This document shows, one piece after another, positions 32,945 to 41,585 of a stretch of 64,000 bases of DNA. Made by a program: the position numbers and the translations under genes. This stretch comes from Ruminococcus sp. (lineage in GTDB: Bacteria; Bacillota; Clostridia; Oscillospirales; Acutalibacteraceae), in the NCBI GenBank assembly GCA_004555265.1, contig SFIQ01000014.1:1-64000 (forward strand). The letters run 5' to 3'. A model generated the notes under the pieces. The model saw only the letters and a list, made by a program, of their open reading frames with translations, ran no database searches and was not told where the DNA came from. Position 1 is the first letter of the stretch. Each line of letters begins with the position of its first letter.

Positions 32945-33130
32945 ATGGCAGTACCGAAGAGAAGAGTTTCCAAAGCAAGAAGAGATAAGAGACGCTCCAA
33001 CGTCTGGAAAATGTCCGCACCCGAGCTTCAAAAATGCCCGAACTGCGGCGAGTACAAAAGACCGCACAGAGTTTGCGCAGTATGCGGCTACTACAACGGC
33101 AGACAGGTCGTTGTGAAAGAAGAAGCCTAA
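32945..33130 (+). CDS. rpmF: 50S ribosomal protein L32 (zinc form)
   Basis: A 61-residue ribosomal protein: VPKRRVSKARRDKRRS at the N-terminus and a Cys4 zinc ribbon (CPNCGEYK, CAVCGYY). The zinc-containing form suggests a zinc-replete version; no zinc-free paralogue is in the window. AAGGAG ribosome site. Confidence 0.98.
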   Translation: MAVPKRRVSKARRDKRRSNVWKMSAPELQKCPNCGEYKRPHRVCAVCGYYNGRQVVVKEEA

Positions 33131-33157
33131 GCTTTGCAAATTGATTTTGTACGTCGG

Positions 33158-33193
33158 AAAGGTGGAGAAGGTTTTTACTTCCCCGCCTTTTTC
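33158..33193 (+). terminator. Rho-independent terminator of the DUF177-rpmF operon
   Basis: An imperfect stem AAAGGTGGAGAAG/CTTCCCCGCCTTT (one G-T pair, one mismatch) followed by TTTTT. Confidence 0.7.
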
Positions 33194-33215
33194 TCGTGCG
33201 GAAAGGCGGTAACCT

Positions 33216-34523
33216 ATGCCGGTTGAAATACAGTCCGTGAAACGGTTTTCCCGCAGTTGGTTTGCGGGCGTACGCGCAGGGGACAGCCTCTTAACCGTGG
33301 ACGGCTACGAAATTGAAGATGTGCTGGACTACGATTTTCGTATGAGTTTTGCGCCCGTCACCGCAGAGTTTCAATGCGGCGCTAAGCGAAAAACCGTGCA
33401 GTTTAAAACGGCAGATACGGGCTTGCAGTTTGCCACCTATTTGATGGACAAACAACAGCATTGCAAAAATAAATGCATTTTCTGCTTTATTGATCAACTG
33501 CCCGCGGGAATGCGCGACAGCCTGTATTTTAAAGACGACGACTCGCGCCTTTCGTTTTTGTTCGGGAACTATATTACCCTGACCAATATTTCCGAGCACG
33601 AAATCGAGCGCATTATCCAAATGCATATCAGCCCTGTCAACATTTCCGTGCACACCATGAACCCGCAACTGCGCGTGGAAATGATGAAAAACAAGCGTGC
33701 AGGCGAAGTGCTTTCCGTCTTGCGGCGCTTTGCCGATGCGGGCATAACGATGAATACCCAACTGGTGCTTTGTCCCGGTATCAACGACGGCAAAGAACTC
33801 GAATACAGCCTACAAGAACTCGCAAAACTCTATCCTGCGGTGCAAAGCATTGCCGCCGTGCCCGTGGGCTTAACGAAATTCCGCGAAGGGCTTTACCCCT
33901 TGACGCCCTATACCAAAGAAACGGCGGGGGAGGTTATCGACATTCTCGAATCCTTCTCCACAGCATTCAAAGCACAACACGGCGTGCGCCTGTGCTACCC
34001 GGCGGATGAATTTTTCTTAAAAGCCGAGCGTCCACTGCCGAACGGCGACTATTACGACGGCTATCCGCAAATCGACAACGGCGTGGGGCTGTGGACTTCG
34101 TTAAAAGAAGAATTTTACGAGGCGCTCGGCGGTTGCACGCGAAAATCCAAATACAAAAAACTGACTTTGGCAACCGGTGCGGCGGCGTATCCGCTGCTTC
34201 AAGAACTTTGCGCCGCGGCAGAGCAAAAAATCGGTTGCAAAATCGAGGTTGTTAAAATCGTCAATCATTTTTTCGGGGAACAAATCACCGTTGCAGGGCT
34301 TTTAACGGGACAGGATTTACTCGAACAACTGCAAGATCGCGATTTAGGCGAGGCGTTGCTCATTCCGCTTGTGATGACGATTGACTATACTTCGCATTCG
34401 ACCGAAAACAATAAATTTTTAGACGATATTACCTTGAAAGAAGCAGAAAAAACGCTCGGCGTGCCCGTCGTTCCGACAGGCAATGTCGGAAAAGAACTGC
34501 TTTCCAACCTTTTGGGGGTGTAA
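33216..34523 (+). CDS. DUF512 radical-SAM-like protein
   Basis: A 435-residue protein: a PDZ-like N-terminal part (AGVRAGDSLLTVDGYE), the cluster motif CKNKCIFCF (C83, C87, C90) typical of radical SAM iron-sulfur binding, and the DUF512 C-terminal domain. The family is common in Clostridia and its reaction is unknown. It stops only 2 nt before der, so the two form an operon, as often seen. Confidence 0.9.
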   Translation: MPVEIQSVKRFSRSWFAGVRAGDSLLTVDGYEIEDVLDYDFRMSFAPVTAEFQCGAKRKTVQFKTADTGLQFATYLMDKQQHCKNKCIFCFIDQLPAGMRDSLYFKDDDSRLSFLFGNYITLTNISEHEIERIIQMHISPVNISVHTMNPQLRVEMMKNKRAGEVLSVLRRFADAGITMNTQLVLCPGINDGKELEYSLQELAKLYPAVQSIAAVPVGLTKFREGLYPLTPYTKETAGEVIDILESFSTAFKAQHGVRLCYPADEFFLKAERPLPNGDYYDGYPQIDNGVGLWTSLKEEFYEALGGCTRKSKYKKLTLATGAAAYPLLQELCAAAEQKIGCKIEVVKIVNHFFGEQITVAGLLTGQDLLEQLQDRDLGEALLIPLVMTIDYTSHSTENNKFLDDITLKEAEKTLGVPVVPTGNVGKELLSNLLGV

Positions 34524-34525
34524 CG

Positions 34526-35869
34526 ATGGCAAGACCCGTTGTAGCGATTGTCGGCAGACCGAATGTCGGCAAAAGCACTTTGTTTAACAAATTGGTCGGC
34601 AAACGACTTTCGATTGTCGACGATACCCCGGGCGTTACGCGCGACCGTATTTACGGCGACTGCGAGTGGCTCGGGCACAATATGCTGCTTGTGGATACCG
34701 GCGGCATTGAGCCGTATTCCGACGATGTTATCCTGTCGCAGATGCGCCGTCAGGCGGAATTGGCGATTGACAGCGCCGATGTGATTATTTTGGTCACGGA
34801 TTTGCGTTCAGGCGTGGTCGCCACCGACCAAGAGGTTGCGGCGATGCTCCAAAAAAGCGGAAAACCGATTGTGCTGTGCGTGAACAAATGCGATACGATC
34901 GGTGAAATTCCGCCCGAATTTTACGAATTTTACAATCTCGGTCTCGGGGACCCCGTGGCGGTTTCCTCCGTGCATGGGCACGGCACGGGTGACCTTTTAG
35001 ATGAAGTTTTAAAATACTTGCCCGAACAAACCGAGGACGAATTGGACGGCGAAACCGTTCGCGTGGCGGTCATCGGCAAACCGAATGTCGGCAAATCCTC
35101 TCTGATTAACGCCATTTCGGGCGAAACCCGCGCGATTGTCTCCGACATTGCGGGCACCACGCGTGACGCGACCGACACGATTGTCGAAAACCGGTTCGGC
35201 AATTTCGTATTTATTGATACCGCGGGGCTTCGCCGTAAAAGCAAGGTCGAAGACCAAATTGAAAAATATTCGGTCATTCGCGCCCGAATGGCAGTGGAGC
35301 GCGCCGATGTGTGCGTGATTATGATTGACGGCACCGAGGGCTTTACCGAGCAGGACTCCAAAGTCGCAGGTATTGCGCACGACCTCGGCAAGGCGTGTAT
35401 TATCGCGGTCAATAAGTGGGACGCTGTGTCGAAAGACGGCAAAACGATGGACAAAGAGCGCAAAAAACTGATGAATGATTTTTCGTTTATGAGTTACGCG
35501 CCGATTATTTTCATTTCCGCCAAAACGGGACAGCGGCTTGACCGCCTGTTTGAACTGATTCAATTTGTCAACGAACAAAACACCATGCGGATTTCAACCG
35601 GGAAACTCAACGAGGTATTGGCAGATGCCACGACGCGCGTCCAGCCCCCCACAGACAAGGGCAGACGCTTGAAAATCTATTATATGACGCAGGCGTCCAC
35701 ACGCCCGCCGACATTCGTTTGCTTTGTCAACAGCAAGGATTTGTTCCATTACAGTTATCAGCGCTATATTGACAACCAAATCCGCGAAGTCTTCGGGCTT
35801 GAGGGCACGCCTACGCGCTTCATCATTCGCGAACGCGAGGGCAGAAACGGCAAAAAGGATACAAAATAA
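34526..35869 (+). CDS. der: Ribosome-associated GTPase Der (EngA)
   Basis: A 447-residue double-GTPase needed for 50S ribosome assembly. First G domain: GRPNVGKST (10-18), DTPGVTRD, NKCD. Second: GKPNVGKSS, DIAGTTRD, NKWD. The KH-like C-terminal domain follows. GGGGGTG ribosome site overlapping the upstream stop. The 3' end of this gene, including its terminator, is present in a second copy 1.64 kb downstream. Confidence 0.97.
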   Translation: MARPVVAIVGRPNVGKSTLFNKLVGKRLSIVDDTPGVTRDRIYGDCEWLGHNMLLVDTGGIEPYSDDVILSQMRRQAELAIDSADVIILVTDLRSGVVATDQEVAAMLQKSGKPIVLCVNKCDTIGEIPPEFYEFYNLGLGDPVAVSSVHGHGTGDLLDEVLKYLPEQTEDELDGETVRVAVIGKPNVGKSSLINAISGETRAIVSDIAGTTRDATDTIVENRFGNFVFIDTAGLRRKSKVEDQIEKYSVIRARMAVERADVCVIMIDGTEGFTEQDSKVAGIAHDLGKACIIAVNKWDAVSKDGKTMDKERKKLMNDFSFMSYAPIIFISAKTGQRLDRLFELIQFVNEQNTMRISTGKLNEVLADATTRVQPPTDKGRRLKIYYMTQASTRPPTFVCFVNSKDLFHYSYQRYIDNQIREVFGLEGTPTRFIIREREGRNGKKDTK

Positions 35870-35929
35870 TAAGAACAAAATACGAAACGGGGCTGTAAAA
35901 AAACGAAAGTTTTTTTACAGCCCCGTTTT
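35816..35929 (+). repeat. der 3'-end segment, copy 1 (direct repeat)
   Basis: 114 bp covering the last codons of der (IIREREGRNGKKDTK-stop) and its terminator. A near-identical copy lies at 37460-37571 in the same orientation. Differences cluster in the terminator: one stem base pair is C-G here and A-T there (a paired change) and one A is missing from the A-run. Confidence 0.9.
35885..35929 (+). terminator. der: Rho-independent terminator of der
   Basis: A perfect 19-bp stem (35885-35903/35910-35928) with a 6-nt loop ending in T-runs. Confidence 0.9.
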
Positions 35930-35956
35930 GGGGGATAGGAAAAAATGCGCAGAATG

Positions 35957-36040
35957 AACAAGCCGAGCGCAGACAACGCGCTTGCGTTGTCTGCGGTTAC
36001 CCGACGGCGTACAAAGGTACGCCGAGCGGCGAGGCTTGTT
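35957..36040. repeat. 84-bp three-way-junction (cruciform-like) palindrome
   Basis: Outer arms AACAAGCC/GGCTTGTT (35957-35964/36033-36040) enclose two hairpins: CGCAGACAACGC-GCTT-GCGTTGTCTGCG (12 bp, 35968-35995) and GGCGTAC-AAAG-GTACGCC (7 bp, 36006-36023). It lies between the der terminator and the lipoprotein gene, inside the segment bounded by the der repeats. It could be an RNA element or a mobile palindrome. Confidence 0.65.
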
Positions 36041-36256
36041 TATAGCATAAAGCAGTATTTATTGCATTTGACGATGATTTCAGGCGTTTTTGGATGGTTG
36101 TTTCTTTCCAAATCGAAAATTCGCCTTGTGTGATTGGGCTTTATGCGGTCTGCACTTTTTTTACATCCCCTTTTTTCTGTTTGTACTCTATTAGAGAATT
36201 GTTTTTTCTTGTTCCATTCGGTAGAATGAACAAAAAAAGAAAAGGTGTGTGGAATT

Positions 36257-37450
36257 ATGAGAAAAGTTCTATCTGTTCTTTTGGCTATGCTGATGGTTAT
36301 TGGGCTCGCAGCATGCGGGAAAGGAACAAATGAAACGGACAAAAATGCATTGCAGAATGGCTTGGCTGATTATACAGGCAGCGTGAAGTGGACAGATTCA
36401 CTGTATGATTTCCAAATCAAATTAGACGGTACAGTCTACCAGTGCCCGATGACTTTATCTGATTTTATGAAGCAAGGTTGGACTTTTTCCGACAGAGAAG
36501 ATAAGGATGTTCTGTTAGAGGCAGAGGCGTACGATTTTTGCCATATGACCTATAAAGGCGAAGTCGAGCTGATGGTTGAAGTTGTGAACTTTGCAAAAAG
36601 CGCATTGCCGATTACAGATACATACATCGGTGGCATAATCGTAAGCGACGCATGGTGGGAAGACGGCCAAAAAAGCGCGGAAATGGCAAAAGGCATTGTC
36701 TTGGGAACTTCCACGGAGGCGGATATTACTGCGGCATACGGCAGTCCGGTTGACACCTATGACGGTTCTTCCTATAAAGATTTAGAGTATGAAGTGGATA
36801 TGAACAGTGGAATCACATTTGAAATTGATACGGAAACCGGAAAACTGAGCAAGGTGGAATTGGAAAATCTCGTCAAGCCGGAGAATTTTAAGGAAACCTC
36901 CGTCAGCGATGACAAACCGGCATATATAAAAGACTATCAGGCGCCCACCGAACTCGGCACGGATATGAAATCCGGTATTCTTGAAATTGACGGCGCATTA
37001 TATCAAATGCCGATTCCCGTTACGGCGTTTATTGAAAACGGTTGGACATTGCAAACACAGCAATCCGATGCAACGGTTGCCGGTACCGGCAGAGGAGATT
37101 TGGTGATTTCCAAAAACGGAAAGAGCATGTCTTTGCGCGTAACAAATAATACGCCCAACGAGTTGCCGATTGAATACACCGTGGTGGAAGATATTTCTTT
37201 TTATGATGATGACATTCCCGCCAAACTGCCGAATGGGATTTATTACGGAATGCCCGTTGCTGAATTTGAAGCGGCAATAGCAAACACGGCGTATACAACA
37301 GATAACGAAAGCAGTTATGCAAAGTATTATCTATTTGCTACGAAAACTTATTCGGACGGTACTTTTGAAGAAGGGATTCGTATCGGCGTTGCGTATGATG
37401 AGCCGAATGCAGTCAGCAGTATATCCATTCGCATTTCCGCAAGCGAATAA
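36257..37450 (+). CDS. Lipoprotein with two related domains, unknown function
   Basis: A 397-residue protein with a lipoprotein signal (lipobox LAAC, Cys at about residue 17). The mature protein is a tandem of two similar modules of about 170 residues; each starts with a LDG/IDG...LYQMP- or VYQCPM-type strand followed by a GWTF/GWTL turn and ends with a beta-rich region. Likely a surface-exposed substrate-binding or adhesive protein; no family is recognised. The start at 36257 is preferred over an upstream Met. The gene sits between two copies of the der 3' end, suggesting acquisition by recombination. Confidence 0.75.
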   Translation: MRKVLSVLLAMLMVIGLAACGKGTNETDKNALQNGLADYTGSVKWTDSLYDFQIKLDGTVYQCPMTLSDFMKQGWTFSDREDKDVLLEAEAYDFCHMTYKGEVELMVEVVNFAKSALPITDTYIGGIIVSDAWWEDGQKSAEMAKGIVLGTSTEADITAAYGSPVDTYDGSSYKDLEYEVDMNSGITFEIDTETGKLSKVELENLVKPENFKETSVSDDKPAYIKDYQAPTELGTDMKSGILEIDGALYQMPIPVTAFIENGWTLQTQQSDATVAGTGRGDLVISKNGKSMSLRVTNNTPNELPIEYTVVEDISFYDDDIPAKLPNGIYYGMPVAEFEAAIANTAYTTDNESSYAKYYLFATKTYSDGTFEEGIRIGVAYDEPNAVSSISIRISASE

Positions 37451-37459
37451 ATAGACTCC

Positions 37460-37571
37460 CGCTTCATCATTCGCGAACGCGAGGGCAGAAACGGCAAAAA
37501 GGATACAAAATAATAAGAACAAAATACGAAAAGGGGCTGTAAAAAACGAAAGTTTTTTTACAGCCCCTTTT
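37460..37571 (+). repeat. der 3'-end segment, copy 2 with terminator
   Basis: The same 112-bp segment as at 35816-35929: the last der codons (not preceded by the rest of the gene) and a complete terminator (stem from 37529). It starts 10 nt after the lipoprotein stop and acts as its terminator. Confidence 0.9.
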
Positions 37572-37576
37572 CTGTG

Positions 37577-39223
37577 TTATGCATAATATTCAATGGTGCA
37601 TTTGGCTTGAATATCGTTTAAATCCCGAATGTCAGCAATCGAACCGTCATTTTTGATGCGGATACAGCGTAACGAAGGCGGCGCCGCTTCACTGTTTACA
37701 ATGGTTTTATCTACCCTGCACGATTCCGAAAATTGCAGGGTGGTCAAATACGGGTTGCCGCAAAATGCAATCCCCGAGAACACCAAGTGCGTATCTGCCG
37801 GTGTGACGAATACGGCGTCTTTTTTGCCGGGCGGATACCAAAATACGGAATAGTATTCCGTGCCGTTCGAGATAGTCGATGCTCTCTTGCAGTACAAGAC
37901 GCCGTCTTTTGCATAATATTCTGTGTTACCGTCCGCAACGGAAAAAGAGGACAAATTTGTGCAACCCAAAAAGTTTACGCGTGTTGCATTGACGCTTGAA
38001 AACTTTTTGGGAAAGACGACGCTTTCCAAATACGGATTGTCTTGAAAAGCATAGCCGGCAATGGAGCGCGCGTATGCTATGGTGCACTGCTTGTCTGTTC
38101 TGCCGGGCGGATAGTATACAAGCGTATCAGATACATCCGCATAGACAGCGCCGCCGATGGTATACATACGGCCGTTGAAGGACAGGTTTGGATTTTGCCG
38201 TTCGGTAAAGGAGACACTGCTCAATTTCGGACAACCGGTAATCAATTTGTGAAAGGAATAGTAGTAGACGTTTTCGCCTGCCGCGTTCACCATGTATGCC
38301 CAGGTTGCATACGGAAAGGTAATCGAAGTTAAATTCGGTAAATTGGAAAAAACGGCTGTGTTATACGGCAAATAGAGCATCCCGGAGTCGTCCGATGTTC
38401 CCTCAAACTGTATTTTTTGAATTTTGCTGTTGCCTACAAACAGATTTTCCCCAAGATACGAAACATGCATGCCGTTTATGTAGGCGGGAACGGTGACAAT
38501 ACTGTCGTTGCCGGTGTATTTGGTGAGTTTTACCGCGCCGTTTTGCTCCGTCCATTCCCATGCGCCGCTGTCGGCAGGCGGTACTGCAATCGGCTCTTTG
38601 GGTTTTGCTTCGGTCGGTGCTTCGGTCGGGATGTTCGGTGCAGTCGGGGCGCTTTCCGTTTCGTCGGTTGTGTTATCACTGTATGCAGGAATGTCCGTGC
38701 CGTCGGTGTTGTCGCCTTGCGCGGCGGTTTCTTCGGGGTTTCCGAACAGTCTGTCCCAAAAGCCGCCGGACTGAGAAGTGCCTTCTTCCGTGCTTTCGCT
38801 CGGGTGAAAGAGTTTTTCCAAAAGACCCTGTGCCTCGGTGGTGATTTCCACGGTTTCGGTGATAATTTCACCTGCCGCGTCGGTTACAAATTCTCCGTTT
38901 TCTTGTGTGACGGGCACTTGCGTGGTTTGTAAGACGGCGGGCGTGGCGTTGCGGTTTGCGGATTGAACAGCCAAAAAACATATGCCGCAGGTTATCGCAA
39001 GCATCGCCGTACAGGCAAGTATGTGCGTCCGTTTTGCGCGCCGAAATAATGGCACTTTCACAACGGCTTTCTCTTTTTCGATGTCATGCGTATGTGCCTT
39101 TTTCGGTGCAGGGTCGTTTCCTGCGGCGGGTGGGGCAGATTTCGTTTGCGTTGAAAAGCAATGCAAACAAAAATCGGCTTCCCGCGGCAACGGTGCACCG
39201 CAATGTATACACTTTTTCTCCAA
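37577..39223 (-). CDS. Membrane-anchored leucine-rich-repeat protein with N-terminal zinc ribbon
   Basis: A 548-residue protein. It begins with a zinc ribbon (CIHCGAPLPREADFCLHC), then a membrane helix (about residues 68-88), then a Thr/Glu/Pro-rich linker, and ends with BspA-like leucine-rich repeats (LTSITFPYATW, KLSSVSFTERQN, LESVVFPKKF, LTTLQFSES). The zinc ribbon would be cytoplasmic and the repeats outside. The pattern is common in gut Firmicutes; the role is probably adhesion or surface interaction. TTG start with AAAGGA 10 nt upstream. It converges on the der-repeat segment. Confidence 0.85.
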   Translation of the reverse strand: MEKKCIHCGAPLPREADFCLHCFSTQTKSAPPAAGNDPAPKKAHTHDIEKEKAVVKVPLFRRAKRTHILACTAMLAITCGICFLAVQSANRNATPAVLQTTQVPVTQENGEFVTDAAGEIITETVEITTEAQGLLEKLFHPSESTEEGTSQSGGFWDRLFGNPEETAAQGDNTDGTDIPAYSDNTTDETESAPTAPNIPTEAPTEAKPKEPIAVPPADSGAWEWTEQNGAVKLTKYTGNDSIVTVPAYINGMHVSYLGENLFVGNSKIQKIQFEGTSDDSGMLYLPYNTAVFSNLPNLTSITFPYATWAYMVNAAGENVYYYSFHKLITGCPKLSSVSFTERQNPNLSFNGRMYTIGGAVYADVSDTLVYYPPGRTDKQCTIAYARSIAGYAFQDNPYLESVVFPKKFSSVNATRVNFLGCTNLSSFSVADGNTEYYAKDGVLYCKRASTISNGTEYYSVFWYPPGKKDAVFVTPADTHLVFSGIAFCGNPYLTTLQFSESCRVDKTIVNSEAAPPSLRCIRIKNDGSIADIRDLNDIQAKCTIEYYA

Positions 39224-39351
39224 ATACAGTCAAATCCTTTGTTGTAGAGTTTGAGAACCTTCTGTTATAACATAAGCCATTTCCCGCAATTTGTCAAGAT
39301 TCGCCGAATTTTTACGCAATCCGATTTTTTGAGAATTCACACTCTGTTTAC

Positions 39352-39380
39352 TTGCTATTTCTCCCCGTTTGTGGTAAAAT
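39352..39380 (+). promoter_or_regulatory. SigA promoter of the ruvCAB operon
   Basis: TTGCTA (39352-39357), 17 nt, TAAAAT (39375-39380). Confidence 0.65.
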
Positions 39381-39420
39381 TCTTCTACTATTGTTTTATA
39401 CTATAATAAAGGAAAAAACT

Positions 39421-39924
39421 ATGACGATTTTAGGCATTGACCCGGGGTATGCGATTGTCGGTTACGGGGTGCTCGATTACCGCAACAACCGCTTTTCCGT
39501 GGTGGATTACGGTGCGATTACAACGGATGCAGGCACGCCGTTTCACAGACGGCTCGAAATCATATATGACGATTTGTGCGCGTTGATGGAACGGCATAAA
39601 CCCGACGCGATGGCGATTGAAAAACTGTTTTACAACACCAATGCCAAAACGGTGATTGATGTTGCCCAAGCGCGCGGTGTGACGATGCTTGCCGCCCAAC
39701 AGCATGGGCTGGAAATTTTTGAATATACACCTTTGCAGGTCAAGCAAAGCGTGGTCGGCTACGGCAGAGCCGAGAAAAAACAGGTGCAGGAGATGACGCG
39801 CATCATTTTAAACCTCGACAAAGTGCCGAAGCCCGACGATACCGCCGATGCGCTCGCCATGGCCATCTGCCACGGGCATTCCAGCGGGTCATTGATGGGG
39901 AAACTCAAAAAAATGGGGGTTTAA
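39421..39924 (+). CDS. ruvC: Crossover junction endodeoxyribonuclease RuvC
   Basis: A 167-residue Holliday-junction resolvase. The catalytic acidic residues begin with D7 (LGIDPGY), then the Glu of MAIEKLFYN and the C-terminal Asp pair (PDDTADALAMA). The start at 39421 follows AAAGGA. It heads the ruvC-ruvA-ruvB order. Confidence 0.97.
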   Translation: MTILGIDPGYAIVGYGVLDYRNNRFSVVDYGAITTDAGTPFHRRLEIIYDDLCALMERHKPDAMAIEKLFYNTNAKTVIDVAQARGVTMLAAQQHGLEIFEYTPLQVKQSVVGYGRAEKKQVQEMTRIILNLDKVPKPDDTADALAMAICHGHSSGSLMGKLKKMGV

Positions 39925-39927
39925 ATT

Positions 39928-40536
39928 TTGTTTTATTCAATTACCGGGCGTGTGGTGCACCGCGATACGCAGTCCGTCGCGTTGGAAACAGGCGGCGTTG
40001 CGTTTCAGTGCAGTACCACGCTTTCTACCTTAAAAACAATCGGGGAAAAGGGCAGTACCGCCACACTCTATACCTACCTGAATGTCCGTGAGGATGCACT
40101 CGATTTGTTTGGCTTTGCCACCGAGCAGGAATTGGAGTGCTTTAAATTGCTGATTTCCGTTTCGGGGGTCGGGCCAAAAGCGGCGCTTTCGATTTTGTCG
40201 GAATTAACGCCCGACAAATTGGCGCTTTGCCTTGCCACGGGTGACAGCAAATCCATTACCCGCGCACAGGGCGTCGGGCCGAAACTCGCCCAGCGTGTGG
40301 TGTTGGAGTTAAAGGATAAATTGGCAAAAGGCTTGGAAATGCCCGCCGACTCGCCCGAAATTCAAGCGGCAGGGCTTGCCGCCGCGGACGGCAATGCGTC
40401 GGAGGCGGTCAGCGCCCTCACCATGCTCGGCTATTCCCAAAGCGAGGCGGCGATGGCGGTTTCCAAATTAGACGGGGATTTGCCTGTGGAAGCATTGATT
40501 AAACAAGCGTTAAAACAACTGGCAAGGCAGGTGTAA
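39928..40536 (+). CDS. ruvA: Holliday junction DNA helicase subunit RuvA
   Basis: A 202-residue RuvA: N-terminal OB fold, helix-hairpin-helix motifs (ISVSGVGPKAALSIL, ITRAQGVGPKLAQRVVLEL) and the C-terminal domain III that contacts RuvB. TTG start right after the ruvC stop. Confidence 0.96.
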   Translation: MFYSITGRVVHRDTQSVALETGGVAFQCSTTLSTLKTIGEKGSTATLYTYLNVREDALDLFGFATEQELECFKLLISVSGVGPKAALSILSELTPDKLALCLATGDSKSITRAQGVGPKLAQRVVLELKDKLAKGLEMPADSPEIQAAGLAAADGNASEAVSALTMLGYSQSEAAMAVSKLDGDLPVEALIKQALKQLARQV

Positions 40537-40539
40537 CCG

Positions 40540-41571
40540 ATGGATTTTGAACAGGAAAACCGTATTGTTTCGCCCGAATTCAACGAGTCGGGCGACGGTG
40601 ATTTGGAACTCTCTCTGCGTCCGAAAACCTTAAACGATTATATCGGGCAGGAAAAGGCGAAAGAGAATTTAAAAATCTATATCGAAGCGGCAAAAGCGCG
40701 CGGCGAACAATTAGACCATGTGTTGCTGTACGGCCCGCCGGGGCTTGGGAAAACCACGCTCGCGGGCATTATTGCCAATGAAATGAACGTGCAAATCCGC
40801 GTGACCTCGGGCCCCGCGATTGAAAAACCCGGTGATTTGGCGGCGCTGTTAACCAATTTGAGTGACGGCGATGTGCTGTTTATTGACGAAATCCACCGCC
40901 TTTCGCGCAGTGTCGAGGAAGTTTTGTACCCCGCTATGGAGGACAACGCGCTCGATATTATCATTGGCAAAGGCCCTTCGGCGCGTTCCATTCGTTTGGA
41001 TTTGCCGAAATTTACGCTGGTCGGCGCGACCACACGCGCGGGGCAGTTGACCGCGCCTTTGCGTGACCGATTCGGTGTGATTTTGCGGTTGGAAATGTAT
41101 TCCCCCGAGCAACTGTCGCAAATCGTCAAGCGCAGTGCGGGCATTTTAGGCATAGCCGTCGATGAAAACGGTGCGTTGGAAATTGCGTCGCGCTCGCGTG
41201 GTACACCGCGTATTGCCAACCGCCTGTTAAAGCGCGCACGCGATTTCGCCGAAGTGATGGCAAACGGCGTGATTACCGAAGATACGGCAAAAATCGCCCT
41301 CGGCAGAATGGAAATTGACGAATTGGGGCTTGACCAAATCGACCGCCTGCTGTTAACCACGATGATTCAAAATTACAACGGCGGGCCCGTGGGCTTGGAA
41401 ACCATTGCCGCTACGATAGGCGAGGAATCCGTCACGATTGAAGATGTTTACGAGCCGTATTTGATGCAAATCGGCTTTCTTTCCAAAACCCCGCGCGGCA
41501 GAGTGGCGACCGCGCTCGCATACAAGCACCTTGGCTTTGCCATGCCGGGGCAGCAACAGTTAGAGTTGTAA
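40540..41571 (+). CDS. ruvB: Holliday junction DNA helicase subunit RuvB
   Basis: A 343-residue AAA+ motor. Walker A GPPGLGKT (65-72), Walker B LFIDEIHR, sensor motifs (GATTRAG, RGTPRIANRLL). With RuvA it drives branch migration of Holliday junctions. It starts 3 nt after ruvA. Confidence 0.97.
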   Translation: MDFEQENRIVSPEFNESGDGDLELSLRPKTLNDYIGQEKAKENLKIYIEAAKARGEQLDHVLLYGPPGLGKTTLAGIIANEMNVQIRVTSGPAIEKPGDLAALLTNLSDGDVLFIDEIHRLSRSVEEVLYPAMEDNALDIIIGKGPSARSIRLDLPKFTLVGATTRAGQLTAPLRDRFGVILRLEMYSPEQLSQIVKRSAGILGIAVDENGALEIASRSRGTPRIANRLLKRARDFAEVMANGVITEDTAKIALGRMEIDELGLDQIDRLLLTTMIQNYNGGPVGLETIAATIGEESVTIEDVYEPYLMQIGFLSKTPRGRVATALAYKHLGFAMPGQQQLEL

Positions 41572-41585
41572 AAGGAGAAAAAATA

